From positions 1,178,001-1,242,000 of the forward strand of contig NZ_CP031367.1 of assembly GCF_003355515.1 (NCBI RefSeq): a stretch of DNA of 64,000 nt. The letters run 5' to 3'. The notes beneath the pieces are model-generated. The model had not been told where the DNA came from and searched no databases. It worked only from the letters and a program-made list of their open reading frames with translations. Both the position numbers and the translations under genes were made by a program. Position 1 is the first letter of the stretch; each line of letters opens with the position of its first letter. Source of the stretch: Aliarcobacter trophiarum LMG 25534 (lineage in GTDB: Bacteria; Campylobacterota; Campylobacteria; Campylobacterales; Arcobacteraceae). Positions 8,732 to 16,578 of the stretch are shown one piece after another.

Positions 8732-9343
8732 TTGAGTAGATTTGATGAGAGAGCGAAGGATTGGGATAAAAAACAGCTAAGTCTTGATAAAACTGAAGCT
8801 TGTTTAGAAAACATGAGAAAAAACTTAAATCTTGATAGCTTTAAAAATATTTTAGATTATGGTTGTGGAACTGGTCTTATCGCCTTTAATCTTATAAATA
8901 ATAGAAATGAAGTTTTAGGACTTGATAGCTCTAGTGGGATGATAGAAGAGTTCAATAAAAAAGCAAAAGATAGAAACTTAGAGAATATCAAAGCCTTTAA
9001 ACATGATATTATAAATGATGAGATTAAGGAAAATAGCTTTGATTTAATAGTAATTTCAATGTCACTTCACCATATAGAAAATCTTGATATTTTCTTTAAG
9101 AAAAGTTATGAAGCCTTAAAAATTGGTGGAATTTTATGTATCAATGATTTAGAGACAGAAGATGGAACTTTTCACAAAAAACATAATAATGCTGGAGTTT
9201 ATCACTTTGGTTTTAGCAAAGAGGAGCTAATAAATAAGACAAAACCTTTAGGATTTAGTAACTTTTTATATGAGAGAGTTTTTATTTACGAAAGAGATTA
9301 TGGGAGCTTTCCTCTTTTTAATTTCTATGCTACAAAGGTTTGA
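8732..9343 (+). CDS. Class I SAM-dependent methyltransferase
   Basis: This 203-residue protein has the Rossmann-like methyltransferase fold with motif I ILDYGCGTGLIAF (about residues 40-52), motif II acid at the end of LGLDSS, and the post-II segment ISMSLHHIENL. It resembles the small UbiE/BioC-like methyltransferases often annotated next to aroE or in tRNA/quinone contexts, but its substrate cannot be deduced. The TTG start follows AAGGA by 7 nt. It ends one base before the aroE leader, so the two genes are co-transcribed. Confidence 0.85.
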   Translation: MSRFDERAKDWDKKQLSLDKTEACLENMRKNLNLDSFKNILDYGCGTGLIAFNLINNRNEVLGLDSSSGMIEEFNKKAKDRNLENIKAFKHDIINDEIKENSFDLIVISMSLHHIENLDIFFKKSYEALKIGGILCINDLETEDGTFHKKHNNAGVYHFGFSKEELINKTKPLGFSNFLYERVFIYERDYGSFPLFNFYATKV

Positions 9344-9345
9344 TT

Positions 9346-10137
9346 ATGAAAAAATTTGCAATATTTGGAAACCCAGTAGTTCACTCAAAATCTCCTCAAA
9401 TGCAAAATGCTGGATTTAAACATATAAATTTTGATGGAGCATATGAGAAATTCTTATTAGAAGATGGAGATAAAATAAAAAAAGAATTCCTTAAAAATAG
9501 TTTTTGTGGAGCAAATATTACAGTCCCACACAAAGAGTTTGCATTTAAAAATGCAGATATTGTAAAAGGAATTGCACAAAAAATAGAAGCAGTTAATACA
9601 TATATTTTAGAAGATGAAAAAGTTGTTGCATATAATACAGATGCTCCTGGATTTTTAAAAGCTATAGAAAGTTTTGGGAAAATAGATAAAGTATTAGTTC
9701 TAGGAGCTGGTGGAACAGCAAAAGCAATAGCCTTAGCTTTAAAAGAGCAAAATATTGATGTGACTATTTTAAATAGAAGTGAAAATAGATTGGAATTTTT
9801 TAGAGAGTTTGGGATAAAAGCATCTACTTTTAACAATTTCAAAATAGAAAAATTTGACTTAGTTGTAAACTCTACAAGTGCTGGATTAAAAGATGAAGAA
9901 CTTCCTGCTCCAAAAGAGACATTAGAAAATATTTTAAAATATAGCTCTTTTGCATTTGATTGTATTTATGGAAAAAAGACACCATTTTTAACTTTAGCAA
10001 AAAGTTTAGAAAATAAGATAAAAGATGGAGAGGATATGCTTTTATATCAAGGGGTACTTGCCTTTGAACTTTTCACTTCAACGAAAGCCGATAATAGCTT
10101 AGTTGAAGCTATGAGAGAAGGATTGAAAGAGAAATAG
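9346..10137 (+). CDS. aroE: Shikimate dehydrogenase
   Basis: The enzyme reduces 3-dehydroshikimate to shikimate with NADPH in the aromatic amino acid pathway. The N-terminal substrate domain has FGNPVVHSKSPQMQN and ANITVPHKE (with the catalytic Lys), and the C-terminal domain has the nucleotide motif VLGAGGTAKAI and LNRSENRL. The final segment GEDMLLYQGVLAFELFT is the conserved glutamine region. I place the start at the ATG at 9346 (263 residues), 7 nt after AAAGG; a TTG two codons earlier overlaps that site. The gene overlaps or abuts the methyltransferase gene and converges on ribBA. Confidence 0.95.
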   Translation: MKKFAIFGNPVVHSKSPQMQNAGFKHINFDGAYEKFLLEDGDKIKKEFLKNSFCGANITVPHKEFAFKNADIVKGIAQKIEAVNTYILEDEKVVAYNTDAPGFLKAIESFGKIDKVLVLGAGGTAKAIALALKEQNIDVTILNRSENRLEFFREFGIKASTFNNFKIEKFDLVVNSTSAGLKDEELPAPKETLENILKYSSFAFDCIYGKKTPFLTLAKSLENKIKDGEDMLLYQGVLAFELFTSTKADNSLVEAMREGLKEK

Positions 10138-10225
10138 ATTTATACTATTCTCTCTTTATATCTAATCCTATTTTATAAAATGAAGGCTTTGTTTACTTTC
10201 ATAATAAAGTATCTAAAAAAGAGTA

Positions 10226-11257
10226 TTAATCTTCAATTTGTATCTCTTCTAAAATCTCTAAACCAAAACCTTGAAGTCCTACAAATGAGTGTTTTCCACC
10301 GCTAGTCATTAGTTTTATTTTTTTAATTTTCAAAGAGTTTAGTATTTGAGCCCCTATTCCGTAATTTTTCTCTAGCTCCTGATTTTTGTTTGAGTTATTT
10401 AAAAATATTAAAACTCCACCTTTGGCTTGTAAAAAGTTGATAGTTTTTAACATAGAGCTTAGTTTATGATCATTTAAAAATAGTTTTATATCTGGTCTTA
10501 TAGTATGAAATTTTACATGATTTATATCTTCTTCTTTCCCAAAAAGCATTACTGTATGAATATTTTCTAAATGGTCTTTAAACTCTTTTTTTATAACCTC
10601 TTTCCCAAAAAAGATAGAGTTTTCACTTGATACTTCACTTACAAGTGTCTCATTTGACAATCTGTACTCAACTAGATCAGATATATAAATTTGCTTTAAA
10701 TTGTGTTTCTCTGCAAAAATATCCAAATCATCCCGTCTTGCCATTGTCCCATCTTCTTTTAAGATTTCACAAATAACTGCTTCACCTTTTAAACCAGCAA
10801 GTTTACATAAATCAACACTACCTTCTGTATGACCAGTTCTTACAAGAACTCCTCCATCTTTTGCTATTAATGGAAAAATATGTCCTGGACGTACTAACTC
10901 AACTGCTTTTGCTATTGGATTTGCTAAAATTTTTATAGTATTATCTCTTTCTATTGCACTAATTCCAGTTGCTGCATTTACATCATCAACTGAAACTGTA
11001 AAAGCTGTTTCATACGATGAAGTATTATTTGAAACCATTGGAAAAAGTTCTAATCTTTTTGCAGTTTCATTTGGTACACTAACACAAACTAAACCTTTTG
11101 CATGTGTTACCATAAAGTTTACAAGTTCTGGAGTACTTAAAGCTGCTGAATAGACTAAATCACCTTCATTTTCTCTATCTTCATCATCCAACATTATTAC
11201 CATATTACCTTTTTTTATCTCTTCTATTGCCTCTTTTACTCTTCTTATTGCACTCAT
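10226..11257 (-). CDS. ribB: 3,4-dihydroxy-2-butanone 4-phosphate synthase with degenerate GTP cyclohydrolase II-like domain
   Basis: Residues about 1-200 are an intact RibB domain that makes the four-carbon unit of riboflavin from ribulose 5-phosphate. DDEDRENEGDLV, the H..GLVCVSV region and RTGHTEGSVDLCKLAG are all present. Residues about 205-343 align by position with GTP cyclohydrolase II, and YGIGAQIL is recognisable, but the zinc-binding cysteine cluster of active enzymes is absent, so this half is probably not a cyclohydrolase. This arrangement is known in Helicobacter and Campylobacter, where a separate RibA supplies the activity. Neighbouring aroE converges on it with 88 nt between, in which I saw no clear terminator. 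Confidence 0.9.
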   Translation of the reverse strand: MSAIRRVKEAIEEIKKGNMVIMLDDEDRENEGDLVYSAALSTPELVNFMVTHAKGLVCVSVPNETAKRLELFPMVSNNTSSYETAFTVSVDDVNAATGISAIERDNTIKILANPIAKAVELVRPGHIFPLIAKDGGVLVRTGHTEGSVDLCKLAGLKGEAVICEILKEDGTMARRDDLDIFAEKHNLKQIYISDLVEYRLSNETLVSEVSSENSIFFGKEVIKKEFKDHLENIHTVMLFGKEEDINHVKFHTIRPDIKLFLNDHKLSSMLKTINFLQAKGGVLIFLNNSNKNQELEKNYGIGAQILNSLKIKKIKLMTSGGKHSFVGLQGFGLEILEEIQIED

Positions 11258-11319
11258 ATTTTCTCTTTAAATTATATTTTTTATGGATTATATCAAAAAA
11301 GCCCTTGAGAGTATGCTAA

Positions 11320-12306
11320 CTAATCAAATGGCAAAATAGTATTTTGCTCTTCATATCTCTTTAATTTTTGAATTAAATTTATCTTTGCATCTTCAAAACT
11401 ATTTGATGATGCACCTTTTAATTCAATAGTTTTGCTTGATATTTGCCTGTTTTTTTCATCTTTGATTTTAATATTTAATATATTTTCAATAATAAAAAAA
11501 CCTGATGGCACAGCCTTACTTTGATTTGAATTTAACTCTAATTCATAACTATTTACATTATCTCTTTTCTCTATAACTTTATATGATTTTTTGTTTAAAT
11601 TCTCTTTAAAAAACTCTTTGAAAATTTCTGAATTATTATCAGTTTTTATGGAAAAACTAATCTTTGAAATACTATTTTTTATCTCTTCTTCTATTTTTTG
11701 AACTATTTTTATATAACTATTTTCACTTCTCTTTTTATTCTGTAAACTCTCCAAAAGCTCTGCTTTATTTAGGTTTATATAAAATTTCTCTAAAAGCTTT
11801 TTTTGTTTTATATTTTTACTCAAAATATCATCAGAGCTTCTTTTTATAACTTCATATTCATTATAAAGAGTTGATATTTCCTTATCTAAACTACTTATTA
11901 AATCACTCTTTTTTATGCTAATTAAATAGTATATCTCTTTTTGAGAACTATAAAAATCATCTATATTATATTCTTTAAATGTTAATTTTTCACTCTTTGT
12001 TTTTATATTAAGAGTTGTAGTTTTACTAATATACTCTCTATAATCCCTAAAAGATTTTGAAGTTATCTCTTGATTTGACTCTAATGTTAACATTAATCTT
12101 GAAGAGAGATCATCTAAAGCATTTAAAATAGCTTCTTGTTTTGTATTTGAAACTCCTACTCCATAGAGTAGATTTTCATCATTTAAAGGTGGATTTAAAT
12201 ACCAAGTTGGATATTTCAAAGAGTTGTTTTGTATAACTGCATCTTTTGAAGCTCCAAAACAACCTAAAAAAAATATTGAGATAAAAAGAGGAACTAAATA
12301 TCTCAT
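11320..12306 (-). CDS. LPP20-like lipoprotein
   Basis: This 328-residue protein starts with a lipoprotein signal peptide (FISIFFLGCFG, Cys at residue 16). The mature N-terminus PTWYLNPPLNDENLLYGVGVS, shortened here to its key residues P-WY-NPP and YGVG, matches the LPP20 family of Helicobacter surface lipoproteins. The rest is helical with a long Lys/Glu-rich stretch (about 140-215). It probably sits in the outer membrane or periplasm. It is the last gene of a lipoprotein operon, overlapping the CsgG-like gene by 4 nt. The molecular role is unknown. Confidence 0.8.
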   Translation of the reverse strand: MRYLVPLFISIFFLGCFGASKDAVIQNNSLKYPTWYLNPPLNDENLLYGVGVSNTKQEAILNALDDLSSRLMLTLESNQEITSKSFRDYREYISKTTTLNIKTKSEKLTFKEYNIDDFYSSQKEIYYLISIKKSDLISSLDKEISTLYNEYEVIKRSSDDILSKNIKQKKLLEKFYINLNKAELLESLQNKKRSENSYIKIVQKIEEEIKNSISKISFSIKTDNNSEIFKEFFKENLNKKSYKVIEKRDNVNSYELELNSNQSKAVPSGFFIIENILNIKIKDEKNRQISSKTIELKGASSNSFEDAKINLIQKLKRYEEQNTILPFD

Positions 12307-13307
12307 TTTTCACCTTCCATTTGAGAATTTAGCCTATCTTTCTCATCAATTCTCTGTTTTATCCTACTAATTGCTTCAATTACTGTTTTATTTGGTTTTA
12401 GTGTTAATCTATCTGACAAAGTATAGAGCTCTTTTGCATTTTCATACTCTCCTAAACTCTCTTTTATAACTCCTAAATTATAAGAGGCAACATAGCATTT
12501 ATCATTTGTTGAATTTAAAAGTTTACTAAAAATCTCCATACTTCTATCTAATTCCCCAAGCTTTAAATACTCCAAGCCATTCTCTAAAAATATCTCTTGC
12601 TCTTTTGTATAAGATATATCAGGGTCATCAAAAAGCTCTAGATAATAACTTTGCTTTGTAGGAGCAATATATGGTAAAAACTCATCTACAATACTCTTTG
12701 CAAAGAGGTCATAAACAACATTTGATTGAGGTAAACCTCCGCCCTCATCTGAGCACTTTTTATAACTTCTATTTTTGATATAGTTATTTGTATAGATTAC
12801 ATCACCTTTTTGGACATCTATCATTGAAATATTCGCTATTAGTGAATACTTCGCATTTGTACAATATACCCTATACTCTTTTGTATATATACACTTTTTA
12901 TCAACACATCTATATCTTGTCTCATAATAGTTATCTTTTTGCATATTTGAGCTATCTATTTTTCCACTAATTAGTGCTTCAGCTCCTAAAAGTTCACCTA
13001 TTTCTACACTATTTTTTCTATCTGATAAGCCTGAATATTGGAATTTTTGCTCATTTAGTATAACCTCTCTACTATTTTTGCTAATAACTGTAAAATATGA
13101 TTTATCATCAACTTTTACACTATATAAAGCTGACTCTATTTTTGAAGATAAACCTACACTATCATTTTCAAACTTTAAAACTGCAACTTTTTTTGTATTT
13201 GCTGCTCTATCAATAATAGCTGGTTTAGTACTATTTATAAGTACTTTTGTACTACAACCAGATATAAAAAAAGCGACAAACAAAATAAAAAGTGTAGTTG
13301 TTTTCAT
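12303..13307 (-). CDS. CsgG/LpoB-like lipoprotein with C-terminal TPR-type region
   Basis: The 334-residue protein has a signal peptide and lipobox ending at the Cys of FFISGCSTK (residue 18). The following domain (about 35-215) resembles the CsgG/LpoB fold: KKVAVLKFENDS, then SSKIESALYSV, SREVILNEQKFQYSG and a GELLGAEALISGKI strand-helix unit. Residues about 245-320 form tetratricopeptide-like helices (ASYNLGVIKESLGEYENAKEL). Family members either form outer-membrane secretion pores or activate cell-wall synthases; which applies here is not visible. It overlaps both neighbours by 4 nt. Confidence 0.8.
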   Translation of the reverse strand: MKTTTLFILFVAFFISGCSTKVLINSTKPAIIDRAANTKKVAVLKFENDSVGLSSKIESALYSVKVDDKSYFTVISKNSREVILNEQKFQYSGLSDRKNSVEIGELLGAEALISGKIDSSNMQKDNYYETRYRCVDKKCIYTKEYRVYCTNAKYSLIANISMIDVQKGDVIYTNNYIKNRSYKKCSDEGGGLPQSNVVYDLFAKSIVDEFLPYIAPTKQSYYLELFDDPDISYTKEQEIFLENGLEYLKLGELDRSMEIFSKLLNSTNDKCYVASYNLGVIKESLGEYENAKELYTLSDRLTLKPNKTVIEAISRIKQRIDEKDRLNSQMEGEK

Positions 13308-13432
13308 AAGCCTCTTAAAGCCTCTTTTGCATTTTGCTGTTGAGTTTTTGTATCTATTAATGTACTATCTTTTGAAGAACAGGCTACAAAAAATAGTGAA
13401 AAAATAAGTAAAACTATTGATATTTTTTTCAT
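13304..13432 (-). CDS. 42-residue lipoprotein
   Basis: I read this short frame by hand. It encodes a complete lipoprotein signal peptide with the Cys at residue 18 (LFFVACSSK) and a mature part of only 25 residues rich in Gln, Lys and Thr. The stop TGA overlaps the ATG of the next gene (ATGA at 13307-13304), so it is translationally coupled to the CsgG-like gene. Its placement between two other lipoprotein genes and the intact lipobox make it likely to be real. Small lipoproteins of this sort can be membrane-anchored regulators or entry-exclusion-like factors, but no function can be assigned. Confidence 0.72.
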   Translation of the reverse strand: MKKISIVLLIFSLFFVACSSKDSTLIDTKTQQQNAKEALRGL

Positions 13433-13440
13433 AAATTTTC

Positions 13441-13971
13441 CTATATTTTATCTAGCGAATTAAGAGCTTTTTCAACTTCACTATTTATTGCTTTTTCTAT
13501 ATTTACTTTAGGAATTGCTACAAGAATATATAAAAAATTATCCTTTGGATTTTCCCAAAAACTTATCTGTTTAGACTCTTTTAAAACCTTAGATGATGTC
13601 TGTCTTGAAACCATAGTTACAACTCTTTCTATGCTCTCACTCTCTTTTAATCCTGTTGAGTTCATATAACTTTCTACTTTGTTTTTAACCTCAAGTTCTA
13701 TATCATTTACTAAATTTGTTCTAGCATTTGCTAAAGCTTCCCTTCTAGTAAAATCATGTCCCAGTTTTGACATAGGTGCAGACCCAACTGCTACAAATCT
13801 ACTCTCTTCACTATAGTTTCCACAAGCCCAAAGAGGAGCTTTTGCTCCAGCAATTGTACACTCTGTAACTGCTATTTCATTTATATTTTCATTTTTAGAG
13901 CTACAAGATACAAAAAAAATTGAAGCTAAAGAGATCAAAAAGATAGTTGATGTTTTTTTTAAAATAGACAT
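13441..13971 (-). CDS. LPP20/FlgP-like lipoprotein
   Basis: The 176-residue protein has an N-terminal signal with lipobox (SIFFVSCSSK, Cys at residue 23). The mature domain has PLWACGNYS and FVAVGSAPMSKLG followed by a helix with EALANARTNLVNDIE, the pattern of the LPP20 family (Helicobacter LPP20; related to Campylobacter FlgP). It is the first gene of four consecutive lipoprotein genes on this strand, 8 nt before the 42-residue gene. A role in the cell envelope or around the flagellar base is possible from family knowledge; flagellar genes are not adjacent. Confidence 0.8.
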   Translation of the reverse strand: MSILKKTSTIFLISLASIFFVSCSSKNENINEIAVTECTIAGAKAPLWACGNYSEESRFVAVGSAPMSKLGHDFTRREALANARTNLVNDIELEVKNKVESYMNSTGLKESESIERVVTMVSRQTSSKVLKESKQISFWENPKDNFLYILVAIPKVNIEKAINSEVEKALNSLDKI

Positions 13972-14043
13972 ATTTTTCCTTAGAATTTTTAATTTTAAAA
14001 TATTAATACATATTTGTGCAAAAATAGTTAATTATTACTATTT

Positions 14044-14469
14044 TTACTTCATATTTTGAATATAGTGATAAATTGCTTCAATCTCTTCTTCAACCATAAA
14101 ATATGTAGGCATAACATTTGCTTTGTAGATTAATTTATCACAAACCTGCTCTTTCCCAAATTTAAGATTGTCATTTTTTTTCAAATTAACTTTTTTTGAA
14201 AAAACATCATACTCAATATATTTTATATCAGGAGCAATTAAAGAGCAAAAATACTCCTCTTGATTTTGAGTATGTTTAAACTCAACAAGTTTTTTGCCTC
14301 TTGCATCATCTCCATGACAGTTGTTACACCCTATTCCCCTTGGATTATTATATAACATTTTTCCATACTCATATTTTGTAATAAAAGAGTTATTAATATC
14401 AGAACTATTTAAACTTTCTTCCGCAAAAGAGTTTAAAAATATAAATATAGATAAAACTAAAACTCTCAT
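14044..14469 (-). CDS. Small monohaem c-type cytochrome
   Basis: This 141-residue protein has a cleavable signal peptide (about residues 1-17) and one haem attachment site, CNNCH (C48, C51, H52). A methionine in NVMPTYFM near residue 118 is the likely second axial ligand, and EIEAIYHYIQ is the usual C-terminal helix of class I cytochromes. It would carry electrons in the periplasm. The insertion between haem site and Met (about 60 residues, Lys-rich) has two extra cysteines. Its start overlaps the NUDIX gene stop by 4 nt, so both are co-translated, though the functional link is unclear. Confidence 0.85.
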   Translation of the reverse strand: MRVLVLSIFIFLNSFAEESLNSSDINNSFITKYEYGKMLYNNPRGIGCNNCHGDDARGKKLVEFKHTQNQEEYFCSLIAPDIKYIEYDVFSKKVNLKKNDNLKFGKEQVCDKLIYKANVMPTYFMVEEEIEAIYHYIQNMK

Positions 14470-15083
14470 TTTAATTCCAAATCTTTTTCATTTTGTAAAA
14501 ACCAATATAGACTAAAGATTAGTCCTGGTGTTTTTGCCTTACTCTCATCAAAAATAAAATCATCTATTCTATTTTTTGATAGAAAAAAGAGTTCAATTTG
14601 CTCATCATTTATTCCACCACCACTATGGATTTTCTGATTTTCACAAATTGTTGCAAAATAGAGATATTGTCTAGCTCCACTTATTCCAACATTTGTAAAA
14701 AAAGAGGTGATTTTTTTTATATCTTTTTTTGAAACTTTATAACCACACTCTTCATCTATCTCTTCGCAAACTATCTCTTCAAGAGTCATCTCTTTATCAA
14801 CCAAACCAGCACAAAGTTCATAGGTATATTTAATACTATTATCATTTAAATAAACAGGAACTCTAAACTGTTTTACAAGTAAAAAAGCATCTTTTTCTTT
14901 GTGATACAACAAAACAGATACACTATCGTGGCTTCTTACAGCTTCCCAACTCTTCTTATATCCATTTAAAGTAAAGTTTACTTTTATAGGTTTTATATAA
15001 TTTGTCTCTTTTAGTGGAGATATTTCTAAATCTTCAATAATATTATTCATTAAATCAACTATTCTTTTATTTAAAGTTATCAA
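14466..15083 (-). CDS. NUDIX hydrolase (nucleotide-sugar/ADP-ribose pyrophosphatase type)
   Basis: The 205-residue protein contains a NUDIX box around residues 114-136 with the conserved EEIDEECGY metal-binding end; the first box glutamate is Met and the usual Arg is Glu. The preceding YTYELCAGLVDKE matches the ADP-ribose/TDP-sugar pyrophosphatase branch. It would hydrolyse a nucleoside diphosphate linked to another group in the cytosol. It overlaps yajQ by 17 nt upstream and the cytochrome gene by 4 nt downstream. Confidence 0.85.
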   Translation of the reverse strand: MITLNKRIVDLMNNIIEDLEISPLKETNYIKPIKVNFTLNGYKKSWEAVRSHDSVSVLLYHKEKDAFLLVKQFRVPVYLNDNSIKYTYELCAGLVDKEMTLEEIVCEEIDEECGYKVSKKDIKKITSFFTNVGISGARQYLYFATICENQKIHSGGGINDEQIELFFLSKNRIDDFIFDESKAKTPGLIFSLYWFLQNEKDLELK

Positions 15084-15567
15084 AAACCAATGGAGCTTTT
15101 AAATCCAAACTTCTTAAATGCTTCATAATGATCTGTAAATCATCTATATTTTTTCCAGTAACTCTTATACTATCACCTTGATTTACAGCACTTACTTTTA
15201 ATTTTAAGTTTTTTATCTCTGTTTGTATTCTTTTTGCTTCATCTTTTTCTATACTATCTATTATTTTATAAATATATTTTCTATTTCCACCACTACTATC
15301 CTCTTTTTTTAACTCTTCAAGTGAGTTTATACTTATATCTCTTTTATTCATTTTTGAAATCATAATATCAAGCATAGCATCTACTTTATTGTCACTTGAA
15401 GAGATAAGAGTTAAAGTTTTTGCTCCAATATTTAAATCTATCTCTTTACTTATACCTTTGAAATCATAACGATTATCTATCTCTTTTTGTGCTTGAATAA
15501 CTGCATTTTTCATCTCTTGCATATCAAGTTTTGCTGAAATATCTAGTGAGTGTTCTTTTGCTGCCAT
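15067..15567 (-). CDS. yajQ: YajQ-family nucleotide/cyclic-di-GMP-binding protein
   Basis: The 166-residue protein matches YajQ along its whole length: EHSLDISAKLDMQEMKNA at the start, QKEIDNRYDFKG, and the C-terminal QGDSIRVTGKNIDDLQ. The family has two ferredoxin-like domains and binds RNA or nucleotides; the Xanthomonas member binds cyclic-di-GMP and acts with a transcription factor. The ATG follows AAGGAG. It is the first gene of the yajQ-NUDIX-cytochrome unit. Confidence 0.93.
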   Translation of the reverse strand: MAAKEHSLDISAKLDMQEMKNAVIQAQKEIDNRYDFKGISKEIDLNIGAKTLTLISSSDNKVDAMLDIMISKMNKRDISINSLEELKKEDSSGGNRKYIYKIIDSIEKDEAKRIQTEIKNLKLKVSAVNQGDSIRVTGKNIDDLQIIMKHLRSLDLKAPLVFDNFK

Positions 15568-15599
15568 TTTTATTTTCTCCTTTTTTAATAATTCATAGA

Positions 15600-15992
15600 C
15601 TATTTGTTATCTTTTAAAATTGCATAAGCCAAAAGTAAATATGCAATAATCTGTAAAGTTCCACCTATTGGTGTAATTGCTCCTAGAATTGGAATATTTA
15701 AAATTGTGAGCAGATATAAAGATATACTAAAAATTAAAGTTCCAACTAAAATTAGTAATTGAACAACTTTTAACTTATTATTGTATGGTCTTAACATTGT
15801 TAAAACTGTTGCAAAAAAAAGTCCAAAAGTATTATAAAACTGATATTCAACACCTGTATGAAATACTTTTAACATTTCAGGAGTTAAAATTTTCTTCAAT
15901 CCATGAGCTCCAAAAGCTCCAAAAGCTATTGCACTTGCCATAAGAAGAGCAGTTATTGCCAAAAAAAATCTAGCTCGTCTATCATAAATCAT
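15600..15992 (-). CDS. DUF423-family inner-membrane protein
   Basis: This 130-residue protein has four predicted membrane helices and the family motif AFGAFGAHGLKKIL near the N-terminus, followed by VEYQFYNTFGLF. DUF423 proteins (YgdD-like) have no established function. It overlaps the phosphoribosyltransferase gene by 4 nt and is followed 32 nt later by yajQ. Confidence 0.88.
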   Translation of the reverse strand: MIYDRRARFFLAITALLMASAIAFGAFGAHGLKKILTPEMLKVFHTGVEYQFYNTFGLFFATVLTMLRPYNNKLKVVQLLILVGTLIFSISLYLLTILNIPILGAITPIGGTLQIIAYLLLAYAILKDNK

Positions 15993-16465
15993 ATCTTTAC
16001 CTCTTTATTTTCTTCATCTATTTGTACATCAACTTCCCAAAAAAATTCAATCCAGATATCTGTCTCTTTCACATAGAAATCAGGTTTTACTAAAGCAGTT
16101 GGCTTATAAAAAAGTGTTGCTAATTTGAACTTTGTATTTGGGAATTTATTATTTAATATTTCCAAAATAGTTTTCATAGTTTTTCCACTATCAACTATAT
16201 CATCAATTATCAAGACTCTTTTATAAGAACTTAAATCTGGAATATTAAAAATTTCAACACTCTCTTTTTGATTTTTTCTATCATAAGATATTGAATTTAT
16301 TGTAAAAAGCTCTCTTTTATTTAGAGCTTGAGCCATAAGATGGGATAGAGTTAATCCACCTCTTGCAATACTTAAAAGTGCATCTGCTTTAAAATCTTTT
16401 ACTAAATATAGAAGTTTTAAAGTATCATTTTTACACATTTCGTAACTATAATATAGTTTATTCAA
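15989..16465 (-). CDS. Phosphoribosyltransferase (xanthine/hypoxanthine type)
   Basis: This 158-residue type I phosphoribosyltransferase carries the PRPP-binding loop VLIIDDIVDSGKTM (about residues 83-96) and an N-terminal ALLSIARGGLTLSHLMAQAL segment. It would transfer ribose phosphate from PRPP to a purine base for salvage; xanthine-guanine is the likely class (Gpt-like) but the base cannot be fixed. It overlaps the DUF423 gene by 4 nt. Confidence 0.87.
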   Translation of the reverse strand: MNKLYYSYEMCKNDTLKLLYLVKDFKADALLSIARGGLTLSHLMAQALNKRELFTINSISYDRKNQKESVEIFNIPDLSSYKRVLIIDDIVDSGKTMKTILEILNNKFPNTKFKLATLFYKPTALVKPDFYVKETDIWIEFFWEVDVQIDEENKEVKI

Positions 16466-16539
16466 AAAAATATCCTCTGTCTTTAAAAGATATATTCTAA
16501 CAATTTGTTGCTTATTTTGTGGTTTTATAAGTTTAGTTT

Positions 16540-16564
16540 GTATAAAGAGAAAATCTCTTTATAC
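16540..16564 (-). terminator. Hairpin downstream of acnB
   Basis: An 11-bp perfect stem (16540-16550 with 16554-16564) with an AAA loop lies 15 nt after the acnB stop. The run after it on the minus strand is A-rich and not T-rich, so termination strength is doubtful; it could instead protect the mRNA 3' end. Confidence 0.45.
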
Positions 16565-16578
16565 AGTTTTATAGTTTC

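Noticed and set aside
9396-9842. 148-codon minus-strand frame over aroE
   Set aside because: It is a shadow of aroE with an implausible composition and no start signal.
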